Origin: Neoceratodus forsteri
Taxonomy: Eukaryota > Chordata > Ceratodontiformes > Ceratodontidae
Reading direction: 5' to 3'
NCBI GenBank assembly: GCA_016271365.2
Contig: JADMNL010000028.1
Location: 56,314,001 to 56,378,000 of the forward strand
DNA: 64,000 bases
This document shows, one piece after another, positions 41,237-52,879 of the stretch; positions within the stretch are counted from its first letter, which is position 1, and each line of letters begins with the position of its first letter. A program made the position numbers and the translations under genes. The notes under the pieces are model-generated. The model was not told the DNA's origin. It did no database searches and saw nothing but the letters and a program-made list of their open reading frames with translations.

Positions 41237-41889
41237 TTGCCAAAGTCAGTCCTTCTAAAGTCCAGTATCCTTGTTCTTGTATGGTTTGTCTCCATGGTTG
41301 TGCTTATTGTGAAGCACACTGTGCAGTGGTCACTTGTTCCCAGATGTCTACTGACTTCTAAATTTGTGATCCTCTCTCCATGTGAGAGTACCAGACCTAG
41401 TATTTCCCCCTGCAGGGCATCGAGAATGACCCTGCTCTTGGATGTTGTTGCAGTACATGTCATCCAGGTAACATCTGGCATATTCAGGTATGCCATCAAC
41501 AGTATCTCCACTTTTTCAGCTATTTTGAGAATGCCCTCTTTCATTTTCTTGTCCATTTCCTCCCCTCAAGATGGGGGTCTGTATATAACCCCTTTGCAGA
41601 CTGTGGTGCCATTCCCTATCTCCAAGGTGACCCAGAGTGCCTCTTGTCCTCCCCCTTTACTTTTTAGTTCTGTAGCTTTGATCCCTTCCCTTATGTATAG
41701 AGCTACTCCACCTCCTCTTTTACCCTCCCTGTCCCTTCTGTAGACTGTGTACCCTGGTATGTTGGCATCCCAGTCATGGTTCTCTGTGTACAATGTTTCT
41801 GTGACTGCCACAATATCCAAGTGTTCATCTTCCATCAGGGCTACTAGCTCAGGAAGCTTGTTTCCCAGACTATGGGCATTGGTTCTCAT
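41221..41889 (-). pseudogene. CR1 endonuclease
   Basis: From 41889 downward: RTNAHSLGNKLPELVALME, DIVAVTETLYTENHD (ET-box with L for W), YRRDREGKRGGGVALYIREG, KGVIYRPPS, then a stop at 41566-41568 in frame. It continues as EILLMAYLNMPDVTW, where functional enzymes have GDFN or GDLN, so the catalytic aspartate is lost, then LGTSDHCTV (SDH kept). Near full length with only one stop before the later frameshift. Confidence 0.82.
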
Positions 41890-42066
41890 TGCCCTCCATT
41901 TAATGTTGGCTTTATCCTTTTCCCCATCCCTGCTCTTATTGCCCTTGTCTATTTTTCCATTTACTGCCGTCTGTTGAGCTCTGTACCTCAGTGTTTACCT
42001 TACTACCTGCCATGTTTTTTGGGGGAAGGCTTGAAATTTCCTGCCTCTTATCAGCACCTCCCTTGT

Positions 42067-43014
42067 CTAGTTTAAAAGCTTGCCAAGGAAGCATTTAAAC
42101 CTGTCACTTAGGAGCTTGGTTCCCTTCGTGGACAGATGCAGACCATCATGCCAGTATAGACCTTCATCTCTCCAGGTGTACCCCCAGTCCCCAATGAAGC
42201 CAAAGCCCTGTGCTCTGCACCATTTTTGCAACCATCCATCAAACTGCATGGCGTGTAGTACCCTAGCCTCACCCCTGTCATGGATTGGCAGCACCTCTGA
42301 GAAAGTAACCATGATTGCTACCTGTCTGAGGCCCCTCCTCAACTCCACAAATTCATCCTGCACTGCACTGATTCCATGCCTAGCTAGGTCATTTGTCCCA
42401 AGGTGGACAATGATATCTAGTTCCCTTTCCTGTGGTGCTGCTTCTGCAATCCTGAGGATTTGCTTCTTGTCCCTCCAAGCCATGGCACCAGACAGGCACT
42501 TTACTTCCCTCTCCTCTCCCTTCCCCAGTTCTACCCCCCTAACAGTTGAGTCCCCTATCAGAAGCTGTTTCCTTCCCCTGTGGTGTCCCTTGCCACTCTT
42601 TTGTGGGTCTCCCTTGTGGATGTCCTCAGCATTCTTCTTGGTCTCCCCTGAGGGTGCCATCATAGAAGAACCTTGCTCTACCAAACTGGTGTATGATTTG
42701 TGTAGAGGTACAACTAGAGGGCTTCACCTCTGTTCCACCATCTGCACCCTCCTAGAACCCACTGTGGTCCAACTGCTGTTCATACTTGGCAACCTCTGAG
42801 GCAGCGGTTGTGGCAGTGGTGCTCTTTGGGTGGGGGAGGCCTCCTTAGTCCTTGCCAGTCCAGCCCAGAGGTGGGCAATCTCCTCCCTCAGAGCTGACAG
42901 TTGCCTGCAAATAGGACAGCAACGCAGTTTCCAGACTGTCTCCCGGAAAACTGTTGCCCCACAGCCAGTGCATTGCACCACTCCCCACATGTCCATCTCC
43001 CTTATAATATACAA
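42067..43014 (-). pseudogene. CR1 ORF1: zinc finger plus SGNH-type esterase, one in-frame stop
   Basis: From 43014 downward this is one frame of about 316 codons, broken once by TGA at 42724-42726 (after VQMVEQR). The N-terminus has CTGCGATVF and CCPICRQLSALREEIAHLWA (zinc-binding cysteines, short coil). The esterase has motif I LLIGDSTVRG with the nucleophile serine, motif III IIVHLGTNDLAR, and motif V YWHDGLHLS with the D-x-x-H pair, so the catalytic triad and oxyanion motifs are present. CR1-like ORF1 esterases are described and may act on lipids or membranes; the role is unsettled. The stop may be a decayed CGA. Confidence 0.85.
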
Positions 43015-43185
43015 TATGTAATATATATAATTTTTTTTTTTTTGGTGGTGTGTACTTACCCTTTATGCACTGTGATAGGTTATTAAGACTGACAGTTCTG
43101 CCCCAAGATCTGTTGAGGAAGTGATGTCAGAACTTTGACCATAAAGGAAATGCCACACCTGGGGGTGTGGGGAAGCCACACCCCA

Positions 43186-43261
43186 ATTGTTTCTAACAGT
43201 CACCTGTAGTTGTGGACGGGGGGTGGGTAGTCCACAACCACAGGTGACTGTTAGAAACAAT
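43186..43261. repeat. Near-perfect 31-bp inverted repeat
   Basis: Arms 43186-43216 and 43231-43261 (ATTGTTTCTAACAGTCACC on the left) match with one mismatch around a 14-nt G-rich loop. Just before it, CCACACCTGGGGGTGTGG forms a smaller fold. Confidence 0.93.
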
Positions 43262-43369
43262 CAAATACACCACTGCTCCACCACCCTGGGCTGTACTGCC
43301 CTTTATAGTAATTTAACTAACCTCCAGTAACTTATTTAAAAATAGTTTAACTATCACAAAATCCTACGC

Positions 43370-43660
43370 ACCAGTAAATTATTTAAAAATAGTTTCTGTC
43401 CCAAAATCCTAGTAGTCAATCCAGCTATCCCCAAGGGACAACAAAAATGCAGTATTCAAACCCTTGTGAAGTTACTTCCAAGATAAGCAGAGTTTGCAAG
43501 CTCCTTTTTCAACTCCTCAGTCACCTGTAATTTATTTAAAATAGTTTAACTGTCAGAAAATCCTAGTAGACAATCTAGCTACCTCCAGGGGTCTACCCAA
43601 ATGCAGTATTTAAATCCTTCTGAAGTTACTCACAAGATAAATAGAGTTTGCAAGCCCCTT
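43370..43660. repeat. Direct repeat, period about 154 bp
   Basis: Two diverged units, each with TTATTTAAAA-TAGTTT, AAAATCCTAGTAG, ATGCAGTATT, TGAAGTTACT and AGAGTTTGCAAGC in the same order. The landmark AAAATCCTAGTAG is at 43403 and 43557. Confidence 0.85.
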
Positions 43661-43799
43661 CTTGGTTAAACACTAAATAAAAAGCAATTACCAAAGGTAG
43701 TTAATATCATCTCCCACAGAATTGAGCAAAAGTGCACGTTGTTGCAGATATTAAGTGCAATATAGAATTTCCCACACAGCTCACAGCTGAATAAAGAAG

Positions 43800-44520
43800 T
43801 AGTGTCCTTCCAGGTCAAGCAGATATGCTTTGTGCAACAACATAGTGATAAGAATAGGAATATAGCTAATTTGAGTTTCCAGCTGTTTAATGCACAAAGT
43901 TTAATTTCCAAGTTCAATGAATTAATTGTTAGGGTAGTAATTGATAGTCTGGATATTATTGGTATTACTGAGACATGGTGGCCAAATAATCCTGATTGGA
44001 TTACCAACATTCCAGATTACTCATTATTTCACATACTGTAGGTAGGGAGAACCATGGGGGGGGGTAGCTTTATTTGTAAAATCAGGTTTGAATGCAATTG
44101 AAATATCCAGTAAAATAAAAATGTACAGTAGTTTAGTGGAATCTTTATGGGTAACAATAGGTTTGAGTCATATAAATTTTATTTTAGGGCTGTATTATAG
44201 AGGACCTAATTCAGATAAGCAGATATTAAATGAAATTATGTCTGAAATGGTAACAGCAGCTGATTTGGGGGATATTATACTAATGGGAGATCTGAATTTG
44301 GAGGATATTGATTGGATAAATAAAAAAGCAAGTCACACCATGTCAAAAGACTTCTTGAAAGTTTGTAAGGAATTAGACCTACTTCAATCTGTTGGTTCCC
44401 CCACTAGAGGGGTAAATATACTGGATATTGTATTAAGTAGTGAACCTTTAAAGAGCTCTGAATATGGTATAGTTGCTCCACTAGTCAATAGTGACCATAA
44501 TGCAATCATCTTTAAATTGT
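43800..44520 (+). pseudogene. AT-rich CR1/L2-like LINE endonuclease
   Basis: In two frames: LSFQLFNAQSLISKFNELI (LFNA-S start of the fold), DIIGITETWWPNNPDW (ETW box), then from 44088 SLWVTIGLSHINFILGLYYRGP (the Y-RPP strand), DIILMGDLNLEDIDWINKK (catalytic D and N), VGSPTRGVNILDIVLSS and LVNSDHNAIIF (SDH). One frameshift near 44045, in a run of G, separates the halves; all catalytic boxes are present. Base composition is clearly more AT-rich than the other LINEs here, like the ORF1 at 35559. Confidence 0.82.
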
Positions 44521-46008
44521 GATTTCACCTTTCAAATTCAGATAGTATCGCAGAAATTTATTTATATAATAAGGTAGATAGAGAGACTTTAGCAATACCT
44601 TTGTCTTATATCAAATGGAATGAATTATTGGCATCAGAAGATATTAATGTGTATTGGTCAATCCTTAGAGATACTACTAGAAACTGTTAAAAAGTTTATT
44701 CCCAAAACTAGAAAGAGAAAATTAAAAAAGTCCTATGTGGTTATCCAGCAAAATAATTAGGATGATTAAAAAGAAAAAGAAATTATTTAAAAATACAAAG
44801 ATAATAAATACACTGGATCATTAATCTCACTTAAACAATTAAAAGAGAAATGTAAAAGAGAAATAAAGAGATCAAAAGCACATTTTAAAATGATATTGCC
44901 AATCAGGCTCAAAAAGGAAACAAATTAATGTACAGTTACATAAATTTGTTAAAAAAACAGGATTGTAAAGTGGGTCCCTTGAAATTTAATGGAATAGGCA
45001 CTAATGATAAAACAAAGATGGCCGATAAACCTAATTCTTATTTTAGTAAATCATTTAATAATAATAATAATACAAAAGATGACAATACTAAATTTGGTGA
45101 TGATGTAGAACCTATGGAAATATCACTAGAAATTCTTAAAAAGAAATTTGAATGCTTAAAAAAAGTATCAACGCCAGGTCCTGATGGCATATCTGGTGAT
45201 ATGCTATTACTAATGAAGGACTACTTGTGTCTTTCATTAAAATTAATATACAAACCCAGTTTAAAAACTGGCATAGTACCGAGTGATTGGAGAGAAGCAT
45301 ATATTACTTCCCTTTTTAAAAATGGCGATAGGAATCAGGCAGAAAATTACCATCCTGTCGGCTTCTGTAATATGTAAGATATTGGAATGAATAATTAAGG
45401 ATGTATTATCTTCTAGTATATCAGTTTTGGATACCACACAGCATGGTTTAAAAAAGGAAGATCTGTTGTCACTAACCTGGTCAGTTTTTATGGCTATGTC
45501 AGTGACAATCTTGATAAACACATACCATGTGATGTGATTTTGTTAGACTATAAGAAAATGTTTGATTCTGTTCCTCATTGGGCTCTTATACAAAAATTAC
45601 AATCCTTAAAAATTTGCCCTGTATTTATTAAATGGATTAATAATTGTTAAAAATTAGACGACAATGTGTATCTATAGATGGGTATAGATCTTCCTGGATT
45701 CCTGTTTTAAGTGGTGTTCCTCAAGGTTCGGTACTTGCACCATTAATATTTCAGTGTTTTATCTATGATCTATCTGGCTGCATTGAAAGTCACATTATAA
45801 AATATGCTGATGATTGTAAAACTGTAAATACTGCAAGACATTTAAACGACTGTGCAGTTATTCAAAGAGATTTGGATGTATTGGGAAACTTCTTTACACT
45901 AGAACTTGAGATTTAATACATCCAAATGTACAGTTTTGCATTTTAGTAAAAAGAACATCAAATATCAGTAGTGTGTGTGTATGCATATGTGTGTGTGTGT
46001 GTGTGTGT

Positions 46009-46053
<45 letters not shown>

Positions 46054-46720
46054 ATTATAGATAAAAAAAAAAAACATGAAAAAGACCTAGGTGTTATGGT
46101 AGATTCAAACTTAAATTTTGACACATAAATTTCAAATAGTATAAATAAATCAAATAGAATTTGGTGGTCAATTAAAAGAAATATTGTTTCTAGAAACCCT
46201 GAAGTCCTATTTCCTCTTTATCGTACATATGTACTTCCACATCTTGATTATGCATCTCAGCTTTGGTCCCCTATTTGCATAAAGACATTAACAGAATCAA
46301 AAGGGTACAAAGGAGAATGACAAAATTCTTCTTTTCTAATAAATGTTTTACTTATGATGAAAGACTATGTAAACTAAATTTAATGTCTTTAGAACAAAGG
46401 TGATTGAGAGGTGATCTGTTATTTGTTCGGGACATTATTATTGATGATAATTTATTAATTAAATGCAGTATAGAATATAAGCAATTACAGGTAAACATTA
46501 GAGATCATCCCCTTCAATTAAAAGAAAAACAAATATGCAAATCTGAAAAAAAAAGGGGGGTTATTTTTTACAAAGGGTAGTGAAACCCCAGAATGATTTA
46601 CCGTTAAATATAGTTATTAGCATGTGTAAAAATACATTCAAGAATAGGCTTGATAATCACAGTAACTTTGTTTTTTTTTTCTCTTTTAGATATTCTTGAA
46701 AAAGACCTAGGAAGAAACTT
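44521..46720 (+). pseudogene. AT-rich CR1/L2-like LINE reverse transcriptase and C-terminus
   Basis: RT boxes in order: KKVSTPGPDGISGDMLLLMK (45155), VPSDWREAYITSLFKNGDR, AENYHPVGF, KMFDSVPHWALI near 45560 (first catalytic D), LSGVPQGSVLAPLIFQCF (45705-45760), IIKYADDCKTV (45797-45829, Y-ADD active site intact). Beyond a microsatellite come FPLYRTYVLPHLDYASQLWS (46205-46265) and a tail near 46640 (FKNRLDNH). It has several frameshifts and a stop at 44692, but unbroken catalytic boxes. The microsatellite lies in coding sequence and breaks the thumb region. Confidence 0.82.
45969..46050 (+). repeat. (TG)n-(TA)n microsatellite inside the LINE
   Basis: A TG-rich run from 45969 followed by about 15 TA units to 46049. 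It has expanded within the LINE coding sequence. Confidence 0.93.
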
Positions 46721-46797
46721 AGATTTTTAACTCTATTTTGTATTTTCAACGTGCATTTAATATAATCATTTTGTTTTGCTGATAGATACTTGCTTTC

Positions 46798-46960
46798 AAA
46801 CAACATGAAGTCTTGCTATATTATGACATATGCAGCGAGTCCCAATCTTCGAACTGCTCTGGAGGTGAAAGAGTTAACTTTCCATGCCAGGCATGGAATG
46901 CTGAGCGCGAGCTCGGTTGAAACTCTGTCTGTTGTTCTTCAAACTCAAACCGTCAGATTC
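46798..46960 (+). repeat. DIRS-5 left inverted terminal repeat
   Basis: Begins AAACAACATGAAGTCTTGC and contains the TTTCCATGCCAGGCATGGAA palindrome. Reverse complement of most of 52270-52474. Confidence 0.9.
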
Positions 46961-47368
46961 TTTACTCCGCCTCACTGAACAGTTGCTCCGGAGATTTCTC
47001 CTTCTGCTCGGTTCATTTTGTCAGTTAAAGTATTGTTTTTCTCGGTTTTCAACCGAATTTAAACTGCAACCGGTCGGTTCAGACTCTGTCTGTGGTATTG
47101 TGAGTACTAGATAGGTTTTCCATTTATTTCTATTCTCTGTGGAACTTGTAAACGGTTTATCGGTTCGGTTTGAACCGATCAAGTTGCTTAAAATATCTTA
47201 ATCTATCTTTTAGTGTGTGGTTACTGGTTCTTATCGGTTCTAAAAAAAAAAAAAACAGATTTTATTATGGTTTTTTCCATGACCTGTGACACGGTTGGGA
47301 ACCGATAAGAGGGTCTTACCTGGCGGGTTGCCATAAACGGGTAAGTTTGGTTAGGACTGGCACTACTA

Positions 47369-48950
47369 TGTCTGAGAAACCCAAAAGAAAAAAACGGGCC
47401 CACTGGGTTTCAACACTGCATGTGTGTGTGGGGAAGTCTTTGCCAAGGCTGATCCCCACACCACCTGTGTTTATTGTCTGGGATTTGACCACCTCAATGC
47501 AGACCGCCAGATTTGTAAAAGTTTTCCTGCAGCTACCTTGGAAAAGAGAGTTGGTAGGCTCAGGGAAAGGGAGGCCAAAAAGTCCGCTGAACCGGATGGC
47601 CAGCCCGGTTCAGTCCCAACCGAACTGGAGGGAGTGCCCTCTGACCAGGGCAATACTTTCTCGGTCAAAAGGAGATCCAACTCTAGCAAAAAGGACTAGA
47701 AAATCAGCTGGTGTGGAGCCAAAACTTTCCTCTCCAACCACTGAAGAAATAGCCAAAGCGATAAAAATTGTCCAGTCGCTTTCCCCAGTTCCGACCGAAC
47801 CGGCACCATTGGGTAAGTGCCCGGTTCGGCCAGTTCAAGAGTATGAGTTAGAGGAGTGTTATGAACCGGAGGGGGGGAAGAGGAGTATGAGGAGAGTGAA
47901 TGTGGTTTTGAAAGTCTGGATGTGCCCATTGACCCGGACATCTCCCCAGACAGACCTTCAGGAGTGTCTCCTCTTAGGCTTTCTGAGTCCCTTTTCATTT
48001 TATGTTTTATAAAAAAGTGGCTGAAACCCTCCAGCTCCCTATGGAGGAAGCTGTGGATGATCAAGAAGAGCCTGACTATGTGGAAAAGATGGATATCCCA
48101 GAGTCTAGGAGACTGTCTATTCCTTTGCATAAATCTTTTGGGAAACAGACTTTTAAAATTTGAAAAGCTCCTCACACTATACCTCCTGTGGATAAGAGAA
48201 TGGATAAGAGGTACACATTGTCAGACTCTGATATGGAGTTCCTCACACAACAATGCAGCCATGTTGGGGTAGTGCAGGCTGCAGCCTGTGACAAGGCTAA
48301 TGTTCCCTTGGCTTCACACATCCCGGATAAGGACTCCAGGAGGGTTGATGCCATGGCAAAGAAACAGTACATGGCAGCATCCTTGCGACTCAGGCAAATT
48401 ATATGGCTTATGTTGCCAGATACCAGAAATCCAGATGGGATACTGTTATGGCTCTAGCAAAGCAGGTCCCTGGCTAGCTTGCCAAGAAGCAGGAGCAGGT
48501 GGCTGCTGATGGTATTGAGGCATCCAAGGTGCAATTCCATGCTGCAGTGGACTCTAATGATGTGTTATCAAGAGTCATGGCTACATCTGTGGCACTTCGC
48601 AGAATGGCTTGGCTCAGATGTACTAACCTGTCATAGGATACCCAGACTGAGGCCTTGGATTTTCCTGTTGTGAGTAATTCTCTGTTTGGGGAGCAGACAG
48701 AGAATTATATGAAGAAAATGGATGAGTATAGGACCACCTATGGGAGTGCACAGGACAAAGAAAGGCAGGCCACTCCTCAAAGGAAGTTTCCCAGGGGCAG
48801 GGACAGGTCATTTCATAGGCCTTTTTACCAAGCCCAGGCCTCCTCTTCTGCCTATGCCCAGAGGGGGTTCTTTAGAGGGAGAAGCAGATGGGGTACAAGC
48901 AGGCCTGCTTCCACCCCTCAGTCCAAAGCCCCTGCCAAACAGGCACCCTG
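47369..48950 (+). pseudogene. gag: DIRS-5 gag, frameshifted
   Basis: Begins MSEKPKRKK. An early shift moves to the frame with CGEVFAKADPHTTCVYCLGF and DHLNADRQICK, where the last knuckle cysteine is R. The middle part holds TEEIAKAIKIVQSLSPVPTE; the capsid-like block begins at 48188 (DKRMDKRYTLSDSDMEFLTQ, VVQAAACDKANVPLASH, RRVDAMAKKQYMAASL). The tail at 48655-48951 reads MDFPVVSNSLFGEQTENYMK, QRGFFRGRSRWGTSRPAS. At least four frame changes. It is nevertheless the most complete gag of family 1 in the window. Confidence 0.8.
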
Positions 48951-48984
48951 ATGGGGTTGCCAAGGCCGATTCTCAGCTACCTGT

Positions 48985-50880
48985 AGGGGGCAGGCTGGCT
49001 TACTTTGTCCAGGACTGGAAGTCTCTGACATCAGACAAGTGGGTCCTGGAAGTAGTAAGCCAGGGACTGGTTCTCAGCTGAAAATTCCGAAGATGAGGAC
49101 CAGATCTTTCCACCTGCAAATCCTCCACAGGCTCTTGCCAGAAGGCAGAGGTCTCTTCCTTCTAGCTCTCAGAGCTGTGGAAAGGGTTCCACCCCTACAC
49201 CAGGGCAAAGGCTTGTACTCCAGGTACTTTCTTACCCCAAAAAAGACAGGAGAATGGCGGCCCATCCTGGATCTCAGATACTTAAACAAGCACCTTTTAA
49301 AACCAAAATTCAAAATGGTGACTCTGGGAAATATTCTACCCTCTCTAAGACCAGGGGACTGACTAGCGTCCCTGGACCTCAAGGATGTCTATTTCCATAT
49401 TCTCATCAGAAGCTCCCATCGAAAGTACCTCCGGTTCGAGCTGCCCTCAGGCCATTACCAATTCAGAGCAATGCCCTTTGGCCTCACCTCTGCTCATAGG
49501 ATATTCACAAAATGCCTGGCAGTAGCAGTTGCCCACCTAAGAAGGCAAAAAATTGCCATCTTCCCTTACCTGGATGACTGGCTCATAGTTGGCCAGTCTC
49601 CAGACCAAGGCAAGTTACATCTACAGATAACTCAGCAACTGCTCACTTTTCTAGATTTCCTTCTGAATCTTCCAAAATCAGTTCTAGAGCCTGTCCAGCT
49701 CCTCATCTTCATAGGCGCAGAGCTGAACACAGAAGGCCAGAGCCTTCCTTCCTCTGGACAGGGCAAGGACCCTGGTCTCTCTGGCCTTCTCATTCACCCT
49801 GCAGGTCTCTTGACCAGCAAGGCACTTTCTACAACTCCTGGGACACATGGCTGCTTCTACAGCAGTAGTGCAGAGAGCAAGATTTCAGATGAGGGACATC
49901 CAGTTCCATTTGAGAGCCTTTTGGTCCCAAAGGAAAGACCCTCTAACCAAATTGAACTTAGTGACTCGAACCCTGATTCAGGCCCTACAGTGGTGGCCGG
50001 ACAAGAGCAATCTGAGGCAGGGGGTTCCTTTTGCCCCTCAGTCTCACTCCTTAATCCTTACTACAGATGCATCTCTCTTGGGATGGGGAGCTCACATGGA
50101 CAACCTCACTACCCAGGGTTGTGGTCCCCTCAGGAATCTCTGCTCCACATCAATCTGTTGGAACTCAGAACAGCTTTTCTAGCACTTCAAGCTTTTTCCA
50201 AATCTGTTCAGAACAAAGTTATTCAGGTCAGAACAGACAACACCACCACAATGTGGTACATCAACAAGCAAGGGGGAACTCGGTCTACGGCCTTGTGCAC
50301 CGAAGCAATGAAGTTGTGGTCTCTGGCTTTCTCACTGAACACCTCCCTTATGGCAGTTCACCTCCCAGGCAAGGACAATGTCCTGGCAGATGCTCTCAGC
50401 AGGATTTCCCAGGACCATCACGAATAGTCACTGGACCCCCTGGTCTTGGAGGTGATATTTGCCAGATGAGGCACCCAGCAGATAGATCTTTTTGCAGCCC
50501 CAGACAATCACCAACTTCCCCTTTTTTGCTGCAGGCCCCCAGTGTTGGGCTCAGTCCCTCTGGATGCCTTCCTTCTCAGTTGGGAAGGGAAGTTTCTCTA
50601 TGCTTTTCCCCCCTTGCCTCTCCTGTTCAAAGTGCTAGTCAAAATCCGATCTCAACCCTGTAAGATGATCCTGATTGCTCCAGACTGGGCCAGACAGCCT
50701 TGGTACCACTCCTACTGTCCTTAGCAGTCCACCTTCCCTGTGTCTTCCCAGGAATCACAACCTGTCAACCTGTGCTCAGGGGAGAGTTTGGGACCCGAAC
50801 CTCAAATCTCTCAATCTCAAGGCCTGGCTCTTGAAGAGTTACAGTTTGCTGACCTACACCTTTCCCAAGGTGTAATGGAT
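48985..50880 (+). pseudogene. DIRS-5 reverse transcriptase/RNase H, few lesions
   Basis: Opens with LAYFVQDWKSLTSDKWVLEV, the likely true N-terminal region of RT. Then GEWRPILDLRYLNKHLLKP, SLDLKDVYFHIL (A to V next to the catalytic D), FGLTSAHRIFTKC, IFPYLDDWLIVGQSP (YLDD), LTTDASLLGWGAH, LLELRTAFLAL, RTDNTTTMWYINKQ and VLADALSRISQ. Main breaks: a stop at 49363-49365 before SLDLKD, a two-base loss near 49732 and a one-base loss near 50115. Between those two the frame runs open through the recombinase overlap frame. Confidence 0.85.
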
Positions 50881-51877
50881 ATCCTGAAGGCTTCTAGGAA
50901 GCCTTCCACCAGGGCTACTTATAATTCCAAATGGAAGAGGTTTTCCATATGGTGCTCTGGAAAGCATATTTCCCCAGAATCTGCTGACTTACCTACAGTC
51001 CTGGATTATATGGTCTGCTTAAACACCTTGAGGCTGAGACCAGCTACCCTAAAAGTGCATCTGGCAGCTGTGTCTGCTTTCTTATCAGCAGGTAAGCCCT
51101 CTTCTCTTTCAGCTCATCCTGTATTCTCCAAGTTTTTCAAGGGGTTGCTTCACATCAACCCTCCATTCAGGGCCCCTGCCCCTGCCTGAGATCTTAATGT
51201 TTGCATTGCTCAGCTTATGCAACCCCCCTTTGAGCCTTTGTCTTCAGCAGAGCTTAAGTACTTGTCTTGGAAAGTGGTGTTTTTGGTAGCCATCACTTCT
51301 GCCAGATGCATAAGTGAATTACAAGCCTTGTCAGTGGAGCTTGATTTTATCTCCTTTCATAGAGATAAGGTGGTCCTCAGGACTAACAGGAAGTTCTTGC
51401 CTAAGGTGGTTTCAGATTTCCACCTTAATCAATCTGTCTCTTCCTGTGTACTTCACTGACCATTCCACCTCTGACGAGAGGAGGCTGCACAGTTTAGATG
51501 TCAATAGAGCCCTTAGTTACTACATAGAACGTACCAAGGGTCACAGGTTTGAGTCCCTCCAACTGTTCCTCACTTATGGTGAGGTTAGTAAAGGGAAACC
51601 TGCCATTAAAAGATCCATTGCCAGGTGGATTGTCTCTTGTATCCAATTTTGCTATGAAAAACTAGGTAAGGTTCCTCTCTCAGGCCTGAGGACTCACTCT
51701 ACCAGAGGTACAGCTGCTTCCCTGGCTGCTGCCAGGGACATCCCTATCCTAGAGATATGTCAAGCAGCTACCTGGAAACAGTTCACACTTTTACCAAGCA
51801 TTACTCCCTTGACATCCAGGCTAGGAGTGATGCTCGGTTTAGCACAGCTGTGCTTCAGAGCCTATTTCCTAAAGTAG
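50740..51877 (+). pseudogene. DIRS-5 tyrosine recombinase
   Basis: Core-binding domain at 50820-51186 (ADLHLSQGVMDILKASRKP, SKWKRFSIWCSGKHISPES, FSKFFKGLLHINPPFRAPAP). A TGA at 51187-51189 replaces the Trp of PAPAW-DLNVCIAQL. The catalytic part has VFLVAITSAR-C-ISELQAL (cysteine where the arginine is expected), a base loss near 51432, then LRTHSTRGTAASLAAARD (H and R kept). After another base loss, FTKHYSLDIQ with the nucleophile Y near 51800. The overlap frame upstream is open at 50067-50663. Confidence 0.83.
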
Positions 51878-51916
51878 GTTCTGTCCCTCCTCCATGGAGG
51901 TACTGCTGTGTAGTCT

Positions 51917-52014
51917 GCATATGTCATAATATAGCAAGACTTCATGTTGTTTGAAGAAAAAATTACTCACCTTAGTAATGTTGTTTCTTCTAATGGAGTC
52001 TTGCTATATTATGA
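51917..52014 (+). repeat. DIRS-5 internal complementary region (ICR)
   Basis: Nearly identical to the DIRS-2 ICR: left-end complement up to GTTGTTTG, then right-end complement from GAAGAAAAAATTACTCACC to GCTATATTATGAC. Confidence 0.92.
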
Positions 52015-52269
52015 CCTCCCTCCTGCCCCTCTCTGAACCTCTGTTTTTGGGACGTGGGTGGGCAGTGCAGTGTTGGCATTTAGTAGATGCCCACCTTGTT
52101 CTTTTCACCCCTCCTTTTTTTGGGGTGACTTGGTGTTGTGTTTTCATTTTTTGGGTCTCCTGACTTGAGTCTTTGTTTTGGGACCAAAGAATGTGTTCTT
52201 ATGTTTAGTAGCCAGTTGGCTAGTGTAGGTTTACAGGTTCCACACAGGGCCTCAGTGAGTTTAGCTCGT

Positions 52270-52474
52270 AAAGATCTGACGGATTTGAGTTTGAAGAACA
52301 ACAGACAGAGTTTCAACTGAGCTCGAGCTCAGCGTTCCATGTTTGCATCTGGCATGGAAAGTTAACTATTTCACCTCCAGAGCAGTTCGAAGGTTGGGAC
52401 TCACTGCATATGTCATAATATAGCAAGACTCCATTAGAAAAAACAACATTACTAAGGTGAGTAATTTTTTCTTC
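52270..52474 (+). repeat. DIRS-5 right inverted terminal repeat
   Basis: Complement of the left repeat plus the unpaired extension AACATTACTAAGGTGAG and TAATTTTTTCTTC. Confidence 0.9.
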
Positions 52475-52485
52475 TAACCCAAGTA

Positions 52486-52790
52486 CAGTAGTAGCACCGA
52501 ATTACTTATAGGATTTTTAAGGATTTTTAAAAATCTCTGTTGATAATTGTGAAACCTTTAGTTAGGGATTTTGTTTAGTTTGTTAGTGTGTTCACTGCTA
52601 GGCAGAGAGGGTTGCCTCATTTGACAGTGTAGTTGAAAATCTACCAGATGGCACTTAAGTACTGTAATAGAAACTGGCCTCTTTCTGTAGGTATAACAAA
52701 AAGTAATTTAGAGGATTTTTTTCACTAAATTTTGTGAAGGATAAATAGGGAATCTCACAAAATTGCTTGACAAATTCAGTGCTACTACTG
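52486..52790. mobile_element. Mariner-like MITE
   Basis: A 305-bp element with 18-bp inverted ends, CAGTAGTAGCACCGAATT and AATTCAGTGCTACTACTG (one mismatch), flanked by TA on both sides (52484-52485 and 52791-52792). A TA target and CAGT ends suggest the Tc1/mariner superfamily. It encodes nothing. Confidence 0.85.
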
Positions 52791-52879
52791 TATCACAGGC
52801 TATATGTAATTTCAGGGGCTTTTTATTGGGTCTACGGGCGTGTTGCACCCTTTATATCCTAGTGTGACTCCTAGTACAA

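Larger units (their letters stand above)
43021..43799. other. AT-rich spacer with a 31-bp hairpin and a 154-bp direct repeat
   Basis: No protein is visible. It contains a TA/T-rich run (43010-43043), the hairpin at 43186-43261 and a two-copy direct repeat at about 43370-43660. It could be the 5' UTR of the minus-strand CR1, the leader of the plus-strand LINE starting near 43800, or a separate small element. Confidence 0.5.
46798..52474 (+). mobile_element. DIRS-5: full-length family 1 DIRS retrotransposon
   Basis: Complete in layout, 5.68 kb: left terminal repeat 46798-46960, gag, RT/RNase H, recombinase, ICR 51917-52014, right terminal repeat 52270-52474. It is closest to DIRS-2 but carries a handful of frameshifts and stops in each gene. 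The right repeat has a short insertion in its central palindrome (CCATGTTTGCATCTGGCATGG). Its right end is followed after 11 bp by a mariner-like MITE. Confidence 0.92.

Noticed and set aside
43666..44010. A 114-codon minus-strand frame.
   Set aside because: It lies opposite the start of the AT-rich LINE endonuclease, which has clear conserved motifs on the plus strand.
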